Made by a program: the position numbers and the translations under genes. Positions 1 through 9,412 of a stretch of 64,000 nt of DNA are shown piece after piece; position 1 is the first letter of the stretch, and each line of letters opens with the position of its first letter. The stretch spans positions 1,118,001-1,182,000 of the forward strand of contig NZ_CP015109.1 in the NCBI RefSeq assembly GCF_002082015.1, written 5' to 3'. Source of the stretch: Sporosarcina ureae. GTDB taxonomy: Bacteria; Bacillota; Bacilli; Bacillales_A; Planococcaceae. The notes below the pieces were generated by a model. That model was not told the origin of the DNA. It saw only the letters and a list, made by a program, of their open reading frames with translations, and did not search any database.

Positions 1-19
1 GGACACCCTCCACATAAAC

Positions 20-1279
20 CTATTCTTTTCCAAGCTGTATAGCCTTCTTCAAATCCTTCAGTGAACGTGATGGTCCATACATCAATACCCCGCCACGATA
101 CACTTTGGCACCGAACCAACCAAGGATGAAGATGGTCACCACCATGATCCCTATGGAAAGCAATGGTTCCCACAAAGGCAAATCGAGCATACCAACCCGC
201 AAGAACATGACAAGCGGGGCGAAGAATGGGATGAATGACGCAATCTTCAAGTAGCCCAACTCGGGATTCCCAAGCCCAGTTGCTGCGATTATGAAAGCTG
301 CAACGATCAGTAACGACATCGGCATAATCATTTGCTGTACGTCTTCTGTACGGCTCACTAGCGATCCAAGCAAAGCTGCAAGTGTGGCATATAAGAAATA
401 GCCGAGTAAGAAGAAGATCACAGCGTAAACAAGCGTACTTACTTCTAAGTTTTCTAGACTAAAAAACGCGGATAACTCGTTTTCCTCTCCAGTAGAAGAA
501 AGTGTATAGGCTAAAAATCCTGACACTGCATAGACTAGTATTTGCACAATCCCAAGTGATCCAATTCCAAGTACTTTCGCAAACATATGCTTAACCGGTG
601 AGACGCTCGAGATGAGTATTTCCATCACGCGTGATGACTTTTCTGTCGCTACTTCCGTCGCAATCATCGATGAGTAAATGATCACGGCAAAGTAAATAAC
701 GAACATCAACACATACACCAAGATACGCGCCTGGTTTAGTTCCTCTTCTGACTTTGCTGATTCTGAAATATTATGTTTCTCAAACTGAATAGGTGCAAAC
801 AACTCGGCAACTTGTTCACCGGATAAGGAGAGCTGTTCAGCTTTCACTTCAGTTTGGATATTCTGCAATGCTTCTTGTAAAGCAGAAGGCAAAAACTGAT
901 CTACCAAACTACCCGTTGTATAAGACGCTTGGATCGTTTGTTCAGTATCAAAACTCAATTCCACAAACGCTTCAATTTCTTCTGACTTTACTTTCTCTAA
1001 TAGCTGATCTTGCGAGTCTTCCGCCTGTTCCAATAAAATTCCTTGTTCATTGCGCTGAAGTTGTTCATGCAATCGGTCAAACAATACTCCACTCTGATCC
1101 ACGACTACTACACGTTCATCTTCCTCACTGCCCATTATCTTACCGACCTTGTCAATAATGCTCGGTAAATTCGCAAATAGGAAAATCCCCGCTATCATAA
1201 TAAGCGTCGTAATGAAGAATGATTTCGTTTTAGCTTTGGTTAAGAAACTTTGTTTGAAAATAATCCAAAACTCACGCAT
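20..1279 (-). CDS. yhaP: ABC transporter permease (YhaP/NatB type)
   Basis: This is the membrane subunit of an ABC-2 type exporter, pairing with the ATPase encoded just upstream. It has an N-terminal membrane helix (about residues 16-36), a large extracytoplasmic segment to about residue 185, then a cluster of about five helices. That layout is typical of the NatB/YhaP family of about 420 residues. I chose the ATG at 1279 because GGGGGAAG precedes it at the right spacing; a start 21 bases upstream is possible in frame. It overlaps the end of the ATPase gene by 8 bases, so the two are translationally coupled. The substrate cannot be read from sequence; NatB relatives export sodium. Confidence 0.85.
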   Translation of the reverse strand: MREFWIIFKQSFLTKAKTKSFFITTLIMIAGIFLFANLPSIIDKVGKIMGSEEDERVVVVDQSGVLFDRLHEQLQRNEQGILLEQAEDSQDQLLEKVKSEEIEAFVELSFDTEQTIQASYTTGSLVDQFLPSALQEALQNIQTEVKAEQLSLSGEQVAELFAPIQFEKHNISESAKSEEELNQARILVYVLMFVIYFAVIIYSSMIATEVATEKSSRVMEILISSVSPVKHMFAKVLGIGSLGIVQILVYAVSGFLAYTLSSTGEENELSAFFSLENLEVSTLVYAVIFFLLGYFLYATLAALLGSLVSRTEDVQQMIMPMSLLIVAAFIIAATGLGNPELGYLKIASFIPFFAPLVMFLRVGMLDLPLWEPLLSIGIMVVTIFILGWFGAKVYRGGVLMYGPSRSLKDLKKAIQLGKE

Positions 1280-2171
1280 GCTCTTCCCCCACTTTCGCAA
1301 TGAATATGTCTTGCAAAGATGGTTCTTCTATTTCAAAATGACGAATTGGTCCTTTTAGTAATGCCGTCTGCAACAACGTATGGGCCGCTTGTTCATCCTC
1401 TACTTGAAAGACTGCCCCTTCCAATGAATGATGAGCAGTGGTGACCCCTTCGATGCCTTCTAACTCTACTAAAGGGAAGTCCGCACGGATTCGAACATTC
1501 TGTTTGCCGAATGAACGTTTGACGTCACGCAACTTGCCACTGACCAATTGTTTACCATGATGAATAATACTCAGCTGTTCACATAACTCTTCTACATGAT
1601 CCATGCGGTGACTTGAGAATAGGATCGTCGCCCCACTATTACGGAAGTCCACAATCGCTTTCTTCAACATCTCCACATTAACTGGATCAAGTCCCGAGAA
1701 CGGCTCATCCAAGATTAGTAATTGCGGATCATGCAATAATGCAGCAATGACTTGTATTTTTTGCTGATTCCCTTTGGATAACTCTTCTACCTTTTTATTC
1801 GTATTTTGCGGGACTTCAAAACGATCCAACCAATGAAGTGCAGCACTTTTCGCTGCTGACTTTTTCATTCCACGCAGCTGTCCTAGAAAAATTAACTGAT
1901 CTAGCACTTTCATTTTTGGATAAAGACCTCGCTCTTCAGGTAAATAGCCAATGAGCGGACTCGTCTCATACGATATGGTGCGTCCATTCCATGATATATT
2001 TCCTTCTGTCGGAGTTAATAACCCCAATATCATTCGAAACGTAGTTGTTTTCCCAGCACCGTTCGCTCCAAGGAACCCGTACATCGTTCCTTCTTCCACC
2101 ATCAATGACAGCTGATCTACTGCTGTAAAATCGCCAAACCGTTTAGTTACTCGTTCCAATTCTAAGGCCAT
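1272..2171 (-). CDS. yhaQ: ABC transporter ATP-binding protein (YhaQ type)
   Basis: ATPase subunit of the exporter formed with the downstream permease. Walker A GANGAGKT lies at residues 35-42, the signature (LSKGNQQ) at about 131 and Walker B (LLILDEP) at about 151-157. The roughly 80-residue C-terminal extension is typical of drug/sodium exporter ATPases. The ATG at 2171 is preferred because AAAGGAG lies nine bases upstream. Two earlier ATGs (2180, 2177) sit too close to that ribosome binding site. The family assignment is secure. The symbol rests on similarity to B. subtilis YhaQ and on the yhaP-yhaQ-yhaR neighbourhood. Confidence 0.87.
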   Translation of the reverse strand: MALELERVTKRFGDFTAVDQLSLMVEEGTMYGFLGANGAGKTTTFRMILGLLTPTEGNISWNGRTISYETSPLIGYLPEERGLYPKMKVLDQLIFLGQLRGMKKSAAKSAALHWLDRFEVPQNTNKKVEELSKGNQQKIQVIAALLHDPQLLILDEPFSGLDPVNVEMLKKAIVDFRNSGATILFSSHRMDHVEELCEQLSIIHHGKQLVSGKLRDVKRSFGKQNVRIRADFPLVELEGIEGVTTAHHSLEGAVFQVEDEQAAHTLLQTALLKGPIRHFEIEEPSLQDIFIAKVGEEHA

Positions 2172-2359
2172 GCACATCATCTCCTTTACTAATCTCTCTA
2201 TCACGTTCTACGTTTTAACTGACAATATGTTTCACATTTATAAATATTCTTTTACTATATTCTAAACATTACATATCTTTTTGCATTTTAATTCACTGAA
2301 TCATTATTCATTTCATTCATTTCATAGTATACTAAATAAAACATGATGGAGGCGATACA

Positions 2360-2545
2360 ATGAAGACATACAAACTTACAGCTTATGAAAAAGATGGTTC
2401 ATTGATTACAGAGGAGACTTTTACTGCTGAATCTGATGATGTAGCGAAAGAACAAGGTCGTCAGTTGCTGACGGAAAAAGATCTACTCGAGCGAACACAC
2501 CGCCTAGCTTCTCCTCTTGGTAAACTATTATTATTCCATACTTGA
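2360..2545 (+). CDS. YhzD-like small protein
   Basis: A 61-residue soluble protein that begins MKTYKLTAYEKDG and ends in a PLGKLLLF segment. This layout resembles the Bacillus YhzD family, found near yhaQ in B. subtilis; function is unknown. The start is supported by ATGGAGGCGATACAATG, a good ribosome binding site at correct spacing. A TATACT -10-like hexamer lies about 30 bases upstream. The gene is divergent from the yhaQP operon and is followed directly by a terminator. The family call is by pattern only. Confidence 0.7.
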   Translation: MKTYKLTAYEKDGSLITEETFTAESDDVAKEQGRQLLTEKDLLERTHRLASPLGKLLLFHT

Positions 2546-2552
2546 ACACATG

Positions 2553-2585
2553 ACAAAATCTCCATTTAGGGGGTTTTGTTTTTTA
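2553..2585 (+). terminator. Rho-independent terminator after the YhzD-like gene
   Basis: An ACAAAATCTCC / GGGGGTTTTGT hairpin is followed by six T residues, eight bases after the stop codon. Confidence 0.75.
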
Positions 2586-2839
2586 TATGATCTCATGAAT
2601 GGTAGAACATGATCATCCCAACGGCTAAACCATATGCCCAAAAGAAAGTTATCGATTTACTAGATACATTGAAAACAAAATAAAGACTATCAATTATCCC
2701 CTTACGATGCGTTTATGAATCATCTGGGAATACAGCATTTAACATAGTATTACAAATTTTTATAAAAATAGCACAAGATTTTTCGAGGATTTTGTGATAC
2801 GCTATGGTCGATGAGAAATCGTAGAAGGAAGTGACTCGT

Positions 2840-3244
2840 TTGAACATTGCTTTGATTGCGCATGATGAAAAAAAGGCCGAATTGGTCAATTTCACCATTG
2901 CTTACGAGCAAATTTTTGCTAAACATACTCTTTTTGCAACGGGCACAACAGGATTACGCATCATGGAAGAAACGGATCTATCCGTCACACGGCTTATGTC
3001 GGGTCCGCTTGGTGGCGACCAACAGATGGGTGCCATGATCGCAACGGGTGAACTTGATTTAATTTTATTTTTCCGAGATCCTTTGACTGCTCAACCACAT
3101 GAACCCGATGTGAGCGCCTTACTTCGATTATGTGACGTGTATGGTATTCCACTCGCTACGAATTTAGCTTCAGCGGAGTTACTATTACGCGCTATAGAAA
3201 AAGGCTATTTCTCATGGAGAGAAACAGCCGCTAAGTATCAATAA
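2840..3244 (+). CDS. mgsA: Methylglyoxal synthase
   Basis: Converts dihydroxyacetone phosphate to methylglyoxal and phosphate, a cytosolic bypass of lower glycolysis. The protein has the family pattern: N-terminal [11 protein letters not shown], the phosphate-binding ATGTTG segment, the SGPLGGDQQ segment carrying the catalytic Asp, and LFFRDPL. A GTG at 2831 opens the frame, but AAGGAAGTGA is better spaced for the TTG at 2840, which gives the usual length of 134 residues. A clear terminator follows the gene, so it is probably transcribed alone. No regulatory site was recognised upstream. Confidence 0.92.
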   Translation: MNIALIAHDEKKAELVNFTIAYEQIFAKHTLFATGTTGLRIMEETDLSVTRLMSGPLGGDQQMGAMIATGELDLILFFRDPLTAQPHEPDVSALLRLCDVYGIPLATNLASAELLLRAIEKGYFSWRETAAKYQ

Positions 3245-3273
3245 TTCTTTAACTATTTCCATAGATATAAACG

Positions 3274-3304
3274 AGACGCGCAGTGTACATAGCGCGTCTT
3301 TTTG
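3274..3304 (+). terminator. Terminator of mgsA
   Basis: AGACGCGC and GCGCGTCT form a perfect 8-bp stem around a 10-base loop, followed by a T run. It lies between the convergent mgsA and enoyl-CoA hydratase genes. Confidence 0.85.
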
Positions 3305-3310
3305 TGCGCC

Positions 3311-4090
3311 TTATTGACCTGAGAAACTCGGTTTTCTTTTCTCGACAAATGCCTGTACGCCTTCGCGATGATCAGTTGTTGCGCGCATGGCTGCTTGTGC
3401 TTCGCTTTCCAGTTTCACTACTTGCTCGAGTTCTGCGATGCCCGCTGCATGAAGAATTTTCTTTGTTGCTGCCATGGAGGCTGTTGGAGAGTTCAAGATC
3501 ACTTGAGCACGTTGTTGTGCCGTGTTCCAAGCTTCTCCGTCTGCTACCGCTTCATCTACGAGTCCGATCTGCATGGCACTTTTTCCATCGAGTACTTTCC
3601 CCGACCAAATGAGTTGTTTCGCTCTAGCTGTACCGACGCGTTCTTTTAAGAAGAAGTGACCGCCACCGTCTGGAACGAGTCCGATGCCAATGAAGTTCAT
3701 AGCGATTTTACTTGATTCTTCCGCGATGACAATGTCGCATGCAATGGCGATGCTGCAGCCAAGTCCTGCTGCTGCACCATGTACGGATGCAATCGTGACT
3801 TGTGGCATGCTATACATGGATAGAGCCAATCTCGACAAGTCGACCATGATATCTTCCATTTTCATCGGACCATTCGGGTTTAACATCGCCTTCACGTTTC
3901 CGCCTGCAGAAAATGCTCGACCCGCTCCTTTGAACAGTACGACATGTACGGATGAATTATCCTTTAGTTGATCTACGATATCTGCCAATTCTTTCATCAT
4001 AACTCCGTCCATCGCGTTCATTACTTCCGGTTGGTTAAACGTTACTGTAGCTAATCGTCCTTCAATTTCCACTTCGATCTGTTTTGTCAA
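3311..4090 (-). CDS. yhaR: Enoyl-CoA hydratase/isomerase family protein
   Basis: A crotonase-fold protein of about 260 residues, acting on acyl-CoA thioesters. The oxyanion-hole segments are visible: AGRAFSAGGNVKAM at about residues 57-70 and HGAAAGLGCSIAIACD at about 103-118. The acidic residue usual in the second active-site region is replaced by a VPDGGG segment, so hydratase versus isomerase activity cannot be decided. The TTG at 4090 is preferred over the TTG at 4096 because the GGGGG ribosome binding site is correctly spaced for it. Gene order next to yhaPQ and hemZ matches B. subtilis yhaR. Confidence 0.83.
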   Translation of the reverse strand: MTKQIEVEIEGRLATVTFNQPEVMNAMDGVMMKELADIVDQLKDNSSVHVVLFKGAGRAFSAGGNVKAMLNPNGPMKMEDIMVDLSRLALSMYSMPQVTIASVHGAAAGLGCSIAIACDIVIAEESSKIAMNFIGIGLVPDGGGHFFLKERVGTARAKQLIWSGKVLDGKSAMQIGLVDEAVADGEAWNTAQQRAQVILNSPTASMAATKKILHAAGIAELEQVVKLESEAQAAMRATTDHREGVQAFVEKRKPSFSGQ

Positions 4091-4169
4091 AATCAATTCC
4101 CCCTTTACGTGAATGGTTGTTCATTCATTACATTATACACAATTACCTGAGCATTTGCATAACTTTAAT

Positions 4170-4203
4170 AAAAAGATTCCCCCGACACTTTTCGACGGGG
4201 AAA
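4170..4203 (-). terminator. Terminator of hemZ
   Basis: On the minus strand a TTCCCCG / CGGGGGAA hairpin with one bulged base is followed by TCTTTTT, seven bases past the hemZ stop. Confidence 0.7.
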
Positions 4204-4209
4204 TTCATA

Positions 4210-5718
4210 TTACTTTATAGTTTCTGAGGACGAAAATAACTCTTCCAAATACGCTATTTTCTTATCAATGGCTTCTTCAAATCCTATTATATAAGCGCCA
4301 GGTTCTTTCGGATTATGGAATTGCGTCAGCTTGCCAGTTGCTGGTTCCATGAACTTACTTGAAGCCCCGCAACCTAAACCGATAATAGTCTGCGCTTCTT
4401 CCATGATCAATATATTATACAGACTTTCTTCGCCGGGCTTTGAATACCCAACATTTTCAAGATTCCCTAAGATATTTTTCTGGCGGTACAAATAATACGG
4501 AATATAGCCATTTTCGCGTGACCATTCTTCTCCGCGGGTCATCATTTTCCCTACAGTTTCACGGTCCGCTACTTGATATTTGTCTTTGTTACGTGTCATT
4601 TCAGATGCCCGCTTGAATGACAAAGTGTGAATCGTCAAAGATTCCGGCTGCATCTTTTCTGTTTCCGCTAAGGAATGTTCAAATTCTTCAAGACCTTCAT
4701 TCGGCAAACCGATGATTAAGTCCATATTAATATTGCGCATTCCTTGTTCTCGGGACAACCAATATTTATCGATCGTTTCTTGTACAGTGTGGTGACGGCC
4801 AATCGCTTTCAACGTTTCGTCTGTATAAGATTGAGGATTGACACTGATTCGATCGATTCCCCACTTCTTTAATACTTCAAGTTTCGGTATGGTAATCGTA
4901 TCGGGACGGCCGGCTTCCACTGTCACTTCACGAACATGTTCCATATGAGGGAATGACTCCATCATCGTTTTATACAGGGCATCCATTTCATCTGCCTCAA
5001 TAGACGTTGGGGTTCCGCCACCGAAATAAATAGTCGTGATGCGAATATCATGCTCTTTTAACCATTTTCCTATCGCACGCATTTCTTCATGCAAGCCATC
5101 GAGGAATGTTTCCACCCGTCCACTTTTACGATGAATGGCATAGGCAGGGAACGTGCAATACGCACATTTTGTTGGGCAAAACGGAATACCAATATAGATA
5201 CTTACCTCTTCTTTTAATGAATACAAATCTGGCAATGCATTCAGTTGAACGTCCGCAATTTCTGCTATCAGTTCACTTTTCCGTACCGATACGCGATGAC
5301 GTTGCTGAAGCAGTTGCTTCGCCTCATGAACCGTATGGCCTTCTTGAAGATACATATGATACAACTTTGTAGGTCGGATTCCCGTTAAAATCCCCCACTC
5401 TTGATTCATTCCTGTTGCTTGTTCCAGCACATCTAGCAATACATGGGAATACATTCTTTTACGCTGACGTAGCTGCTGGCGTTCTGCTGTTTCTTTTACA
5501 TCTTCGGCAAAACGGGACGTATAGTGTTTACCTTGCCAATGAATATCCGCCGTTACACTTGGCGCACCTTCGTAAGCTTCGATAAACCGTAGATCAATCG
5601 CTGTATCTTCTGCATGGTCAGTAACTATTTTAGACTGTTCGAAAAATAAATTGGCTAAATGCGTGAACATTCGAATCCAGTCTTGTGGGAACTGTTGATT
5701 TACATATAATTGCTGCAT
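4210..5718 (-). CDS. hemZ: Oxygen-independent coproporphyrinogen III oxidase-like radical SAM protein HemZ
   Basis: A radical SAM enzyme of the HemN/HemZ family, linked to anaerobic conversion of coproporphyrinogen III in heme synthesis. The [4Fe-4S]/SAM motif CPTKCAYC is at residues 181-188, and the SAM-binding GGGTPTS loop is at about 233-239. A 170-residue N-terminal extension and the total length of 502 residues are typical of HemZ rather than HemN. The ATG at 5718 has an AGGAG six bases upstream. HemZ and HemW paralogues are often confused, but the extension and the yhaR-hemZ-yheA neighbourhood support HemZ. Confidence 0.88.
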   Translation of the reverse strand: MQQLYVNQQFPQDWIRMFTHLANLFFEQSKIVTDHAEDTAIDLRFIEAYEGAPSVTADIHWQGKHYTSRFAEDVKETAERQQLRQRKRMYSHVLLDVLEQATGMNQEWGILTGIRPTKLYHMYLQEGHTVHEAKQLLQQRHRVSVRKSELIAEIADVQLNALPDLYSLKEEVSIYIGIPFCPTKCAYCTFPAYAIHRKSGRVETFLDGLHEEMRAIGKWLKEHDIRITTIYFGGGTPTSIEADEMDALYKTMMESFPHMEHVREVTVEAGRPDTITIPKLEVLKKWGIDRISVNPQSYTDETLKAIGRHHTVQETIDKYWLSREQGMRNINMDLIIGLPNEGLEEFEHSLAETEKMQPESLTIHTLSFKRASEMTRNKDKYQVADRETVGKMMTRGEEWSRENGYIPYYLYRQKNILGNLENVGYSKPGEESLYNILIMEEAQTIIGLGCGASSKFMEPATGKLTQFHNPKEPGAYIIGFEEAIDKKIAYLEELFSSSETIK

Positions 5719-5744
5719 TGTTTTCTCCTACTCTCCATCCGTTT

Positions 5745-5766
5745 AAAAAAACCGGCCAAGGCCGGT
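5745..5766 (-). terminator. Terminator of the yheA operon
   Basis: ACCGGCC and GGCCGGT flank a 2-base loop, followed on the minus strand by seven T residues. It separates yheBA from hemZ. Confidence 0.88.
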
Positions 5767-5783
5767 TTCGATGTGTCTATTCA

Positions 5784-6131
5784 TTAAAATCCTTCATATA
5801 AGTCTTGGACAGGTTTCAATACTACACGGTTTACTTCTTCAATTAACTCGCTAAGTTTCATTTCTGCTGTTAGCATAGCTAGGATTTTCGGATCTTCTTG
5901 AGCCAATTGAGCTGTTTTCTGTGCGTGTTCAAGCTCATCTCCTTCAATCTCTTCGCCTGCCATTTGTTTCTGTTGCAAATTCATTTGGATTTCGCGGAAG
6001 CTTTCGAACAGTGCAAGGGCTTGCTCGTCACTTTTCACATCGGCCATTGCTGTTTTCACCGCTACATACTCATCCGTCTTGCGTAAAGTAGATTCTAATT
6101 TGTTCATATCATCATAAATGTTTACTGACAT
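5784..6131 (-). CDS. yheA: YlbF/YmcA-family protein YheA
   Basis: A 115-residue, all-helical cytoplasmic protein of the YlbF/YheA (UPF0342) family, without catalytic residues. YlbF and YmcA relatives form complexes that influence RNase Y, competence and sporulation; the role of YheA itself is not established. The start ATG is preceded by GGAGGAGATAGT. The gene lies 11 bases downstream of yheB and they clearly form one operon, ended by the GGCC-rich terminator. Confidence 0.86.
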   Translation of the reverse strand: MSVNIYDDMNKLESTLRKTDEYVAVKTAMADVKSDEQALALFESFREIQMNLQQKQMAGEEIEGDELEHAQKTAQLAQEDPKILAMLTAEMKLSELIEEVNRVVLKPVQDLYEGF

Positions 6132-6142
6132 ACTATCTCCTC

Positions 6143-7291
6143 CTACAATCCATTTAGTGTAAGCGCAATAATTCCTTGCACAATTCCAATGATCCCACCC
6201 AGAAATGCACCGAGAACCGTAATCATCTTAAACTCTCTACGTGAAATGCCGAGAACTAAATCTTCTAGAACCGCCACAGGGAACGTGTCTACCTGCTCTT
6301 TCACCATTTCATCAAGCTTAAGTTTCTTCAATGATTGTTCAAGCTGCGCTTCCGCCTGAGAGAATAAAAAGCTCACAAGCTTTGGTGTTACTTGATTAGC
6401 TGTCCACGTAGAACCTTGTGGCCAATAGTATGACAAGCTATGATCAAGTCTTTCATGTACTGCCAATTGATCGAGTGCATATTTTCTCACTGAAGCAAAC
6501 ACACTATCAAAATCGAATCCAGACGTCAACTGTTCCATCGGTTGTTGTTGAACATTATGCCACTCTTTCCGAATCAGTTGATCTATTAAATCTCTTGTTC
6601 CAGGTGCTTCTATAAATCGCAATGCTTCCCGTTGAACCTTGCCGACCAGCGACTCCGATTCTCCAAAAAACATATTGAGCATGCCACCGAATGTTCCTTT
6701 GGAAGCCAAGAAATCATCGATTAACTTTTGGAATGTCTGTCTTCCTTCTGCCGAATCAACAAACTGACTTGCGCGTAGTAATATAAAGTCAGAGGCTAAA
6801 GGAATTCTTTCTTCGATTTGTTGTTGCCAACGAAGTGGCATGACTTCTTCCACTGTACCTGTTGTCACTTTTTCTTTCATCTCGTAAAGTTGCTGATCAA
6901 TCAATGTAACCAACTTTTCTTCCACTTGGTCAGGAAGTTTGTCGGCACCCGCAAGCTGAAGCCAGTCGGTCAATGTCTTATCTGATTGCAGAATGTATTG
7001 ATCCATTTTATCTTGGACAAATACCTCTACACGTTTTTCCATTTCAGGCGTCAACAACTTTTTCCTGAACAGATCAGGTGTCAGCAAATAATTTGTTACC
7101 GTTTTACCAAGCTGAGTCGCCAATTCATTTCGGCGTTTCGGGATCAAGCCGGGTGTAAATGGCAAACGGGTTTTTCCAATGTATTTTGCCTCATGCGGTC
7201 TGAACAACATCTTAATCGCCAGATGATTCGTTACCCCACCTATTAGTGCGCCAATAAACGCCATGAACAAAATAGTTAGCACTATTTTCAA
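6143..7291 (-). CDS. yheB: DUF445 family membrane protein YheB
   Basis: A DUF445 protein of about 382 residues. It has an N-terminal membrane segment with the conserved GGVTNHLAIKMLF motif, a long helical soluble middle part, and two C-terminal membrane segments. Function is unknown; family members in spore formers are membrane proteins. The TTG at 7291 is preferred because AAGGTGA lies just upstream and it gives the start LKIVLTILF, matching the usual family N-terminus. The frame stays open up to 7357. It is co-transcribed with yheA. Confidence 0.83.
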   Translation of the reverse strand: MKIVLTILFMAFIGALIGGVTNHLAIKMLFRPHEAKYIGKTRLPFTPGLIPKRRNELATQLGKTVTNYLLTPDLFRKKLLTPEMEKRVEVFVQDKMDQYILQSDKTLTDWLQLAGADKLPDQVEEKLVTLIDQQLYEMKEKVTTGTVEEVMPLRWQQQIEERIPLASDFILLRASQFVDSAEGRQTFQKLIDDFLASKGTFGGMLNMFFGESESLVGKVQREALRFIEAPGTRDLIDQLIRKEWHNVQQQPMEQLTSGFDFDSVFASVRKYALDQLAVHERLDHSLSYYWPQGSTWTANQVTPKLVSFLFSQAEAQLEQSLKKLKLDEMVKEQVDTFPVAVLEDLVLGISRREFKMITVLGAFLGGIIGIVQGIIALTLNGL

Positions 7292-7472
7292 TCGCTTCAC
7301 CTTATTCCACTTGGTCTTCGTTCCAATTATAACAAAAACCAGCTGAATGAAAAGCAATTAGAGGCGGAGATTTCTGACTTTACATTTGATAGCCGTTCAG
7401 GTACGTTGCAAGTAGAGTATTACTTACCATGAACCTATGTTTTACATACCAACAAAGGAGGTTTTCATTTCA

Positions 7473-8252
7473 TTGAAGAAAGAAATTATTGATCATTTGG
7501 GAAGAACGGTTGTGTATAACTTCCCACCTAAACGAATCGTTACGTTATGTCCTGGTATTACGGAAACTTTATTCGGAATTGGACTGGAGAATGAAATCGT
7601 CGGACGCACACGTTACTGTATTTATCCCGAACAAGCTAAGAACGTTCCCGCAGTTGCAGGAACAAAAGATCTGAAATTGGAAAAGATACATGAAGTACAA
7701 CCCGATTTAATTATTATGGAAAAAGAAGAAAACACAAAAGAGATGGTTGAAATTCTTTCCGAGTTCTATCCAGTATATGTAGCAGAAGTACAGACGATCG
7801 AAGAAGCCTATAGAATGATTACAGATATGGGATCATTGACTGATCGAGAGCAACAGTCCGAATCGCTTGTTACAGAAATTAAGCAAGCATTCGCGGAACT
7901 CCCTACTCTTCCTGCTGCACGAGTCGCCTATGTCATTTGGCAAAAACCGTATATGGTTGTAGGCAAAGACACCTATATCAACTCATTGTTGCAAAAGCTC
8001 GGTTTTATCACACCTTTTGTCGAATCGCCTGATCGCTATCCAGCGGTAACGAAAGAGCAATTCAAGGAAGCTAATCTCGACTTAGTATTGCTGTCATCCG
8101 AACCATATCCCTTTAAAGAAAAACAGCAAGTTCAATTCCAAGAAATGCTACCCGATTCAGCTATTCAGCTAATTGATGGCGAAATGTTCTGGTATGGGGT
8201 TCGGATGCTTGAAGGTGCCAAGTATTTCAAAAACTTTTCATTCGACGTTTGA
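7473..8252 (+). CDS. Helical-backbone metal receptor family protein (BtuF/FhuD-like), no signal peptide
   Basis: A periplasmic-binding-protein-fold protein of the vitamin B12/siderophore-receptor type. The usual PKRIVTLCPGITETLFGIG start of the fold is at about residues 18-36, with a second lobe after about 125. It lacks any signal peptide or lipobox, unlike true ABC binding proteins, and no permease or ATPase genes are nearby, so it is probably cytoplasmic. Similar standalone proteins in Bacillales are annotated cobalamin-binding proteins. The TTG at 7473 follows AAAGGAGG by 11 bases; the frame opens at 7437. Confidence 0.75.
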   Translation: MKKEIIDHLGRTVVYNFPPKRIVTLCPGITETLFGIGLENEIVGRTRYCIYPEQAKNVPAVAGTKDLKLEKIHEVQPDLIIMEKEENTKEMVEILSEFYPVYVAEVQTIEEAYRMITDMGSLTDREQQSESLVTEIKQAFAELPTLPAARVAYVIWQKPYMVVGKDTYINSLLQKLGFITPFVESPDRYPAVTKEQFKEANLDLVLLSSEPYPFKEKQQVQFQEMLPDSAIQLIDGEMFWYGVRMLEGAKYFKNFSFDV

Positions 8253-8253
8253 T

Positions 8254-8646
8254 TTAATTTGCTCCATTGAATATGGTAGACATTCGAATCGCATGCTCCA
8301 TATCATCATGTAAAGCGATAAAAATTGGATCATATGCTTCTTCAAACGGAATCGTTAGAAACATTTCCTTACATTGTTCTACTGATTCTAGTTCAAAAAC
8401 TAACGCATTTTTGGCTGATTCTTTTAAATTCGTACAAGGCGCTGGTTTTTTCGGATTCGGTACAAACTCGTTCGTTAGTAGATAATACAACTGCTGGAAC
8501 ATCTCGTAATGACTTTTTTCATCCTCATATGCATGGCGAATGAATTCCTGCCACAGCAAATCATTCGTTAGTTGGTACATGGACTTATAATAAAAATACG
8601 ACTTATACTTTTCCTCGACTGCATTACGTAGTTGAGTAACAAACAC
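8254..8646 (-). CDS. Ferritin-like/rubrerythrin-like small protein
   Basis: A 130-residue predicted four-helix protein with acidic and histidine-bearing helices: EEKYKSYFYY at about residue 11, YEDEKSHYEMF (E-x-x-H) at about 40-50, FELESVEQCKEMF at about 87-99 and LHDDMEHAIRM at about 113-123. This matches a ferritin-like di-metal fold, but not a specific named family. The GTG start has AAGGATGA upstream. It converges with the receptor-like gene, whose stop codon is one base away, leaving no room for a terminator between them. Confidence 0.6.
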   Translation of the reverse strand: MFVTQLRNAVEEKYKSYFYYKSMYQLTNDLLWQEFIRHAYEDEKSHYEMFQQLYYLLTNEFVPNPKKPAPCTNLKESAKNALVFELESVEQCKEMFLTIPFEEAYDPIFIALHDDMEHAIRMSTIFNGAN

Positions 8647-8730
8647 ACACTCATCCTTTCGTTCCTTTTGGTCAGTTTATGAAACGAACGAACGGGATAT
8701 CACTAATGGAACGGTAAAGGAGAAAACAAT

Positions 8731-8934
8731 ATGCTACAACACTTCAGTTACAAAAAAATGTTTGAAGACACTGATCTACCAGGCTGGACCATTTCATTCT
8801 ATTACCAAAACAAACAATACAAAGGCGACTATCATAAAGACGGCACGGTTAACTGGACTAACGGCACACCGCCAGATGAAGAAAACGTCTTGCGGATGGT
8901 TCATGACCTGATGACTTACCACGTCTATGAATGA
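8731..8934 (+). CDS. DUF5342/YheE-like small protein
   Basis: A 67-residue protein containing FSYKKMF, DLPGWTISFYY and the acidic, aromatic-rich segment YKGDYHKDGTVNW. This layout resembles Bacillus YheE; function is unknown. AAAGGAG lies nine bases before the ATG. The gene is followed 40 bases later by a small hydrophilic ORF on the same strand, and the pair may form one transcript ending at the 9144 terminator. Confidence 0.72.
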   Translation: MLQHFSYKKMFEDTDLPGWTISFYYQNKQYKGDYHKDGTVNWTNGTPPDEENVLRMVHDLMTYHVYE

Positions 8935-8978
8935 GATCCACTTAAACCGACCATCCTCTAACTAGAGGAGGTGCTTTT

Positions 8979-9131
8979 ATGGGCAAAGAACAATCAAAAG
9001 GTAAACAACAGTTAGAAAAAGAGCGTTTGAAGATACAAAACCAAAAAACTGAAAACGTCTTTGAAGACAAAAGCCGCATCCCTGACGAACAAAATGCTTT
9101 TAAAGAAACTCAACCACGATATGGCGAGTAA
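8979..9131 (+). CDS. Small hydrophilic protein, 50 residues, unknown
   Basis: A short ORF with an excellent ribosome binding site (AGAGGAGG, eight bases before the ATG) and a terminator immediately after the stop. The product begins MGKEQSKGKQQLEKERLK and is highly charged, with no membrane segment or cysteine. The translation signals and terminator make it very likely a real gene. Small spore or general stress proteins have this composition, but no family was recognised. Confidence 0.65.
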   Translation: MGKEQSKGKQQLEKERLKIQNQKTENVFEDKSRIPDEQNAFKETQPRYGE

Positions 9132-9143
9132 CAGTTCGATCTA

Positions 9144-9193
9144 AGACTGAAGACATTTTCCTTGTGTAAAGGACTTGGTCTTCAGTCTTTTTT
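9144..9193 (+). terminator. Strong terminator after the small ORF
   Basis: An 11-bp perfect stem AGACTGAAGAC / GTCTTCAGTCT encloses a loop that itself can pair (TTTCCTT / AAAGGA). A T run follows. Confidence 0.85.
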
Positions 9194-9412
9194 ACAAAGT
9201 TTTACTACTTGAGTAAATGACAAAATTGATGGTAACTAGAAGATAATTTCTTCGTATAGCGGTGTTGTCACGCCCTCCTTCACTCGATATATCGACACAT
9301 TATGTATCCCTAAAATGATTTATTCCATTCTGTAAGCAAATCGAATTGTAATTTCTCTATAAATAAATTATTATAAAAGATAACTAACTTTACTTTACAG
9401 GAGGTGTACGCT

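Noticed and set aside
793..1358. Plus-strand frames opposite the ABC exporter genes
   Set aside because: Shadow frames of well-supported minus-strand genes; no ribosome binding sites.
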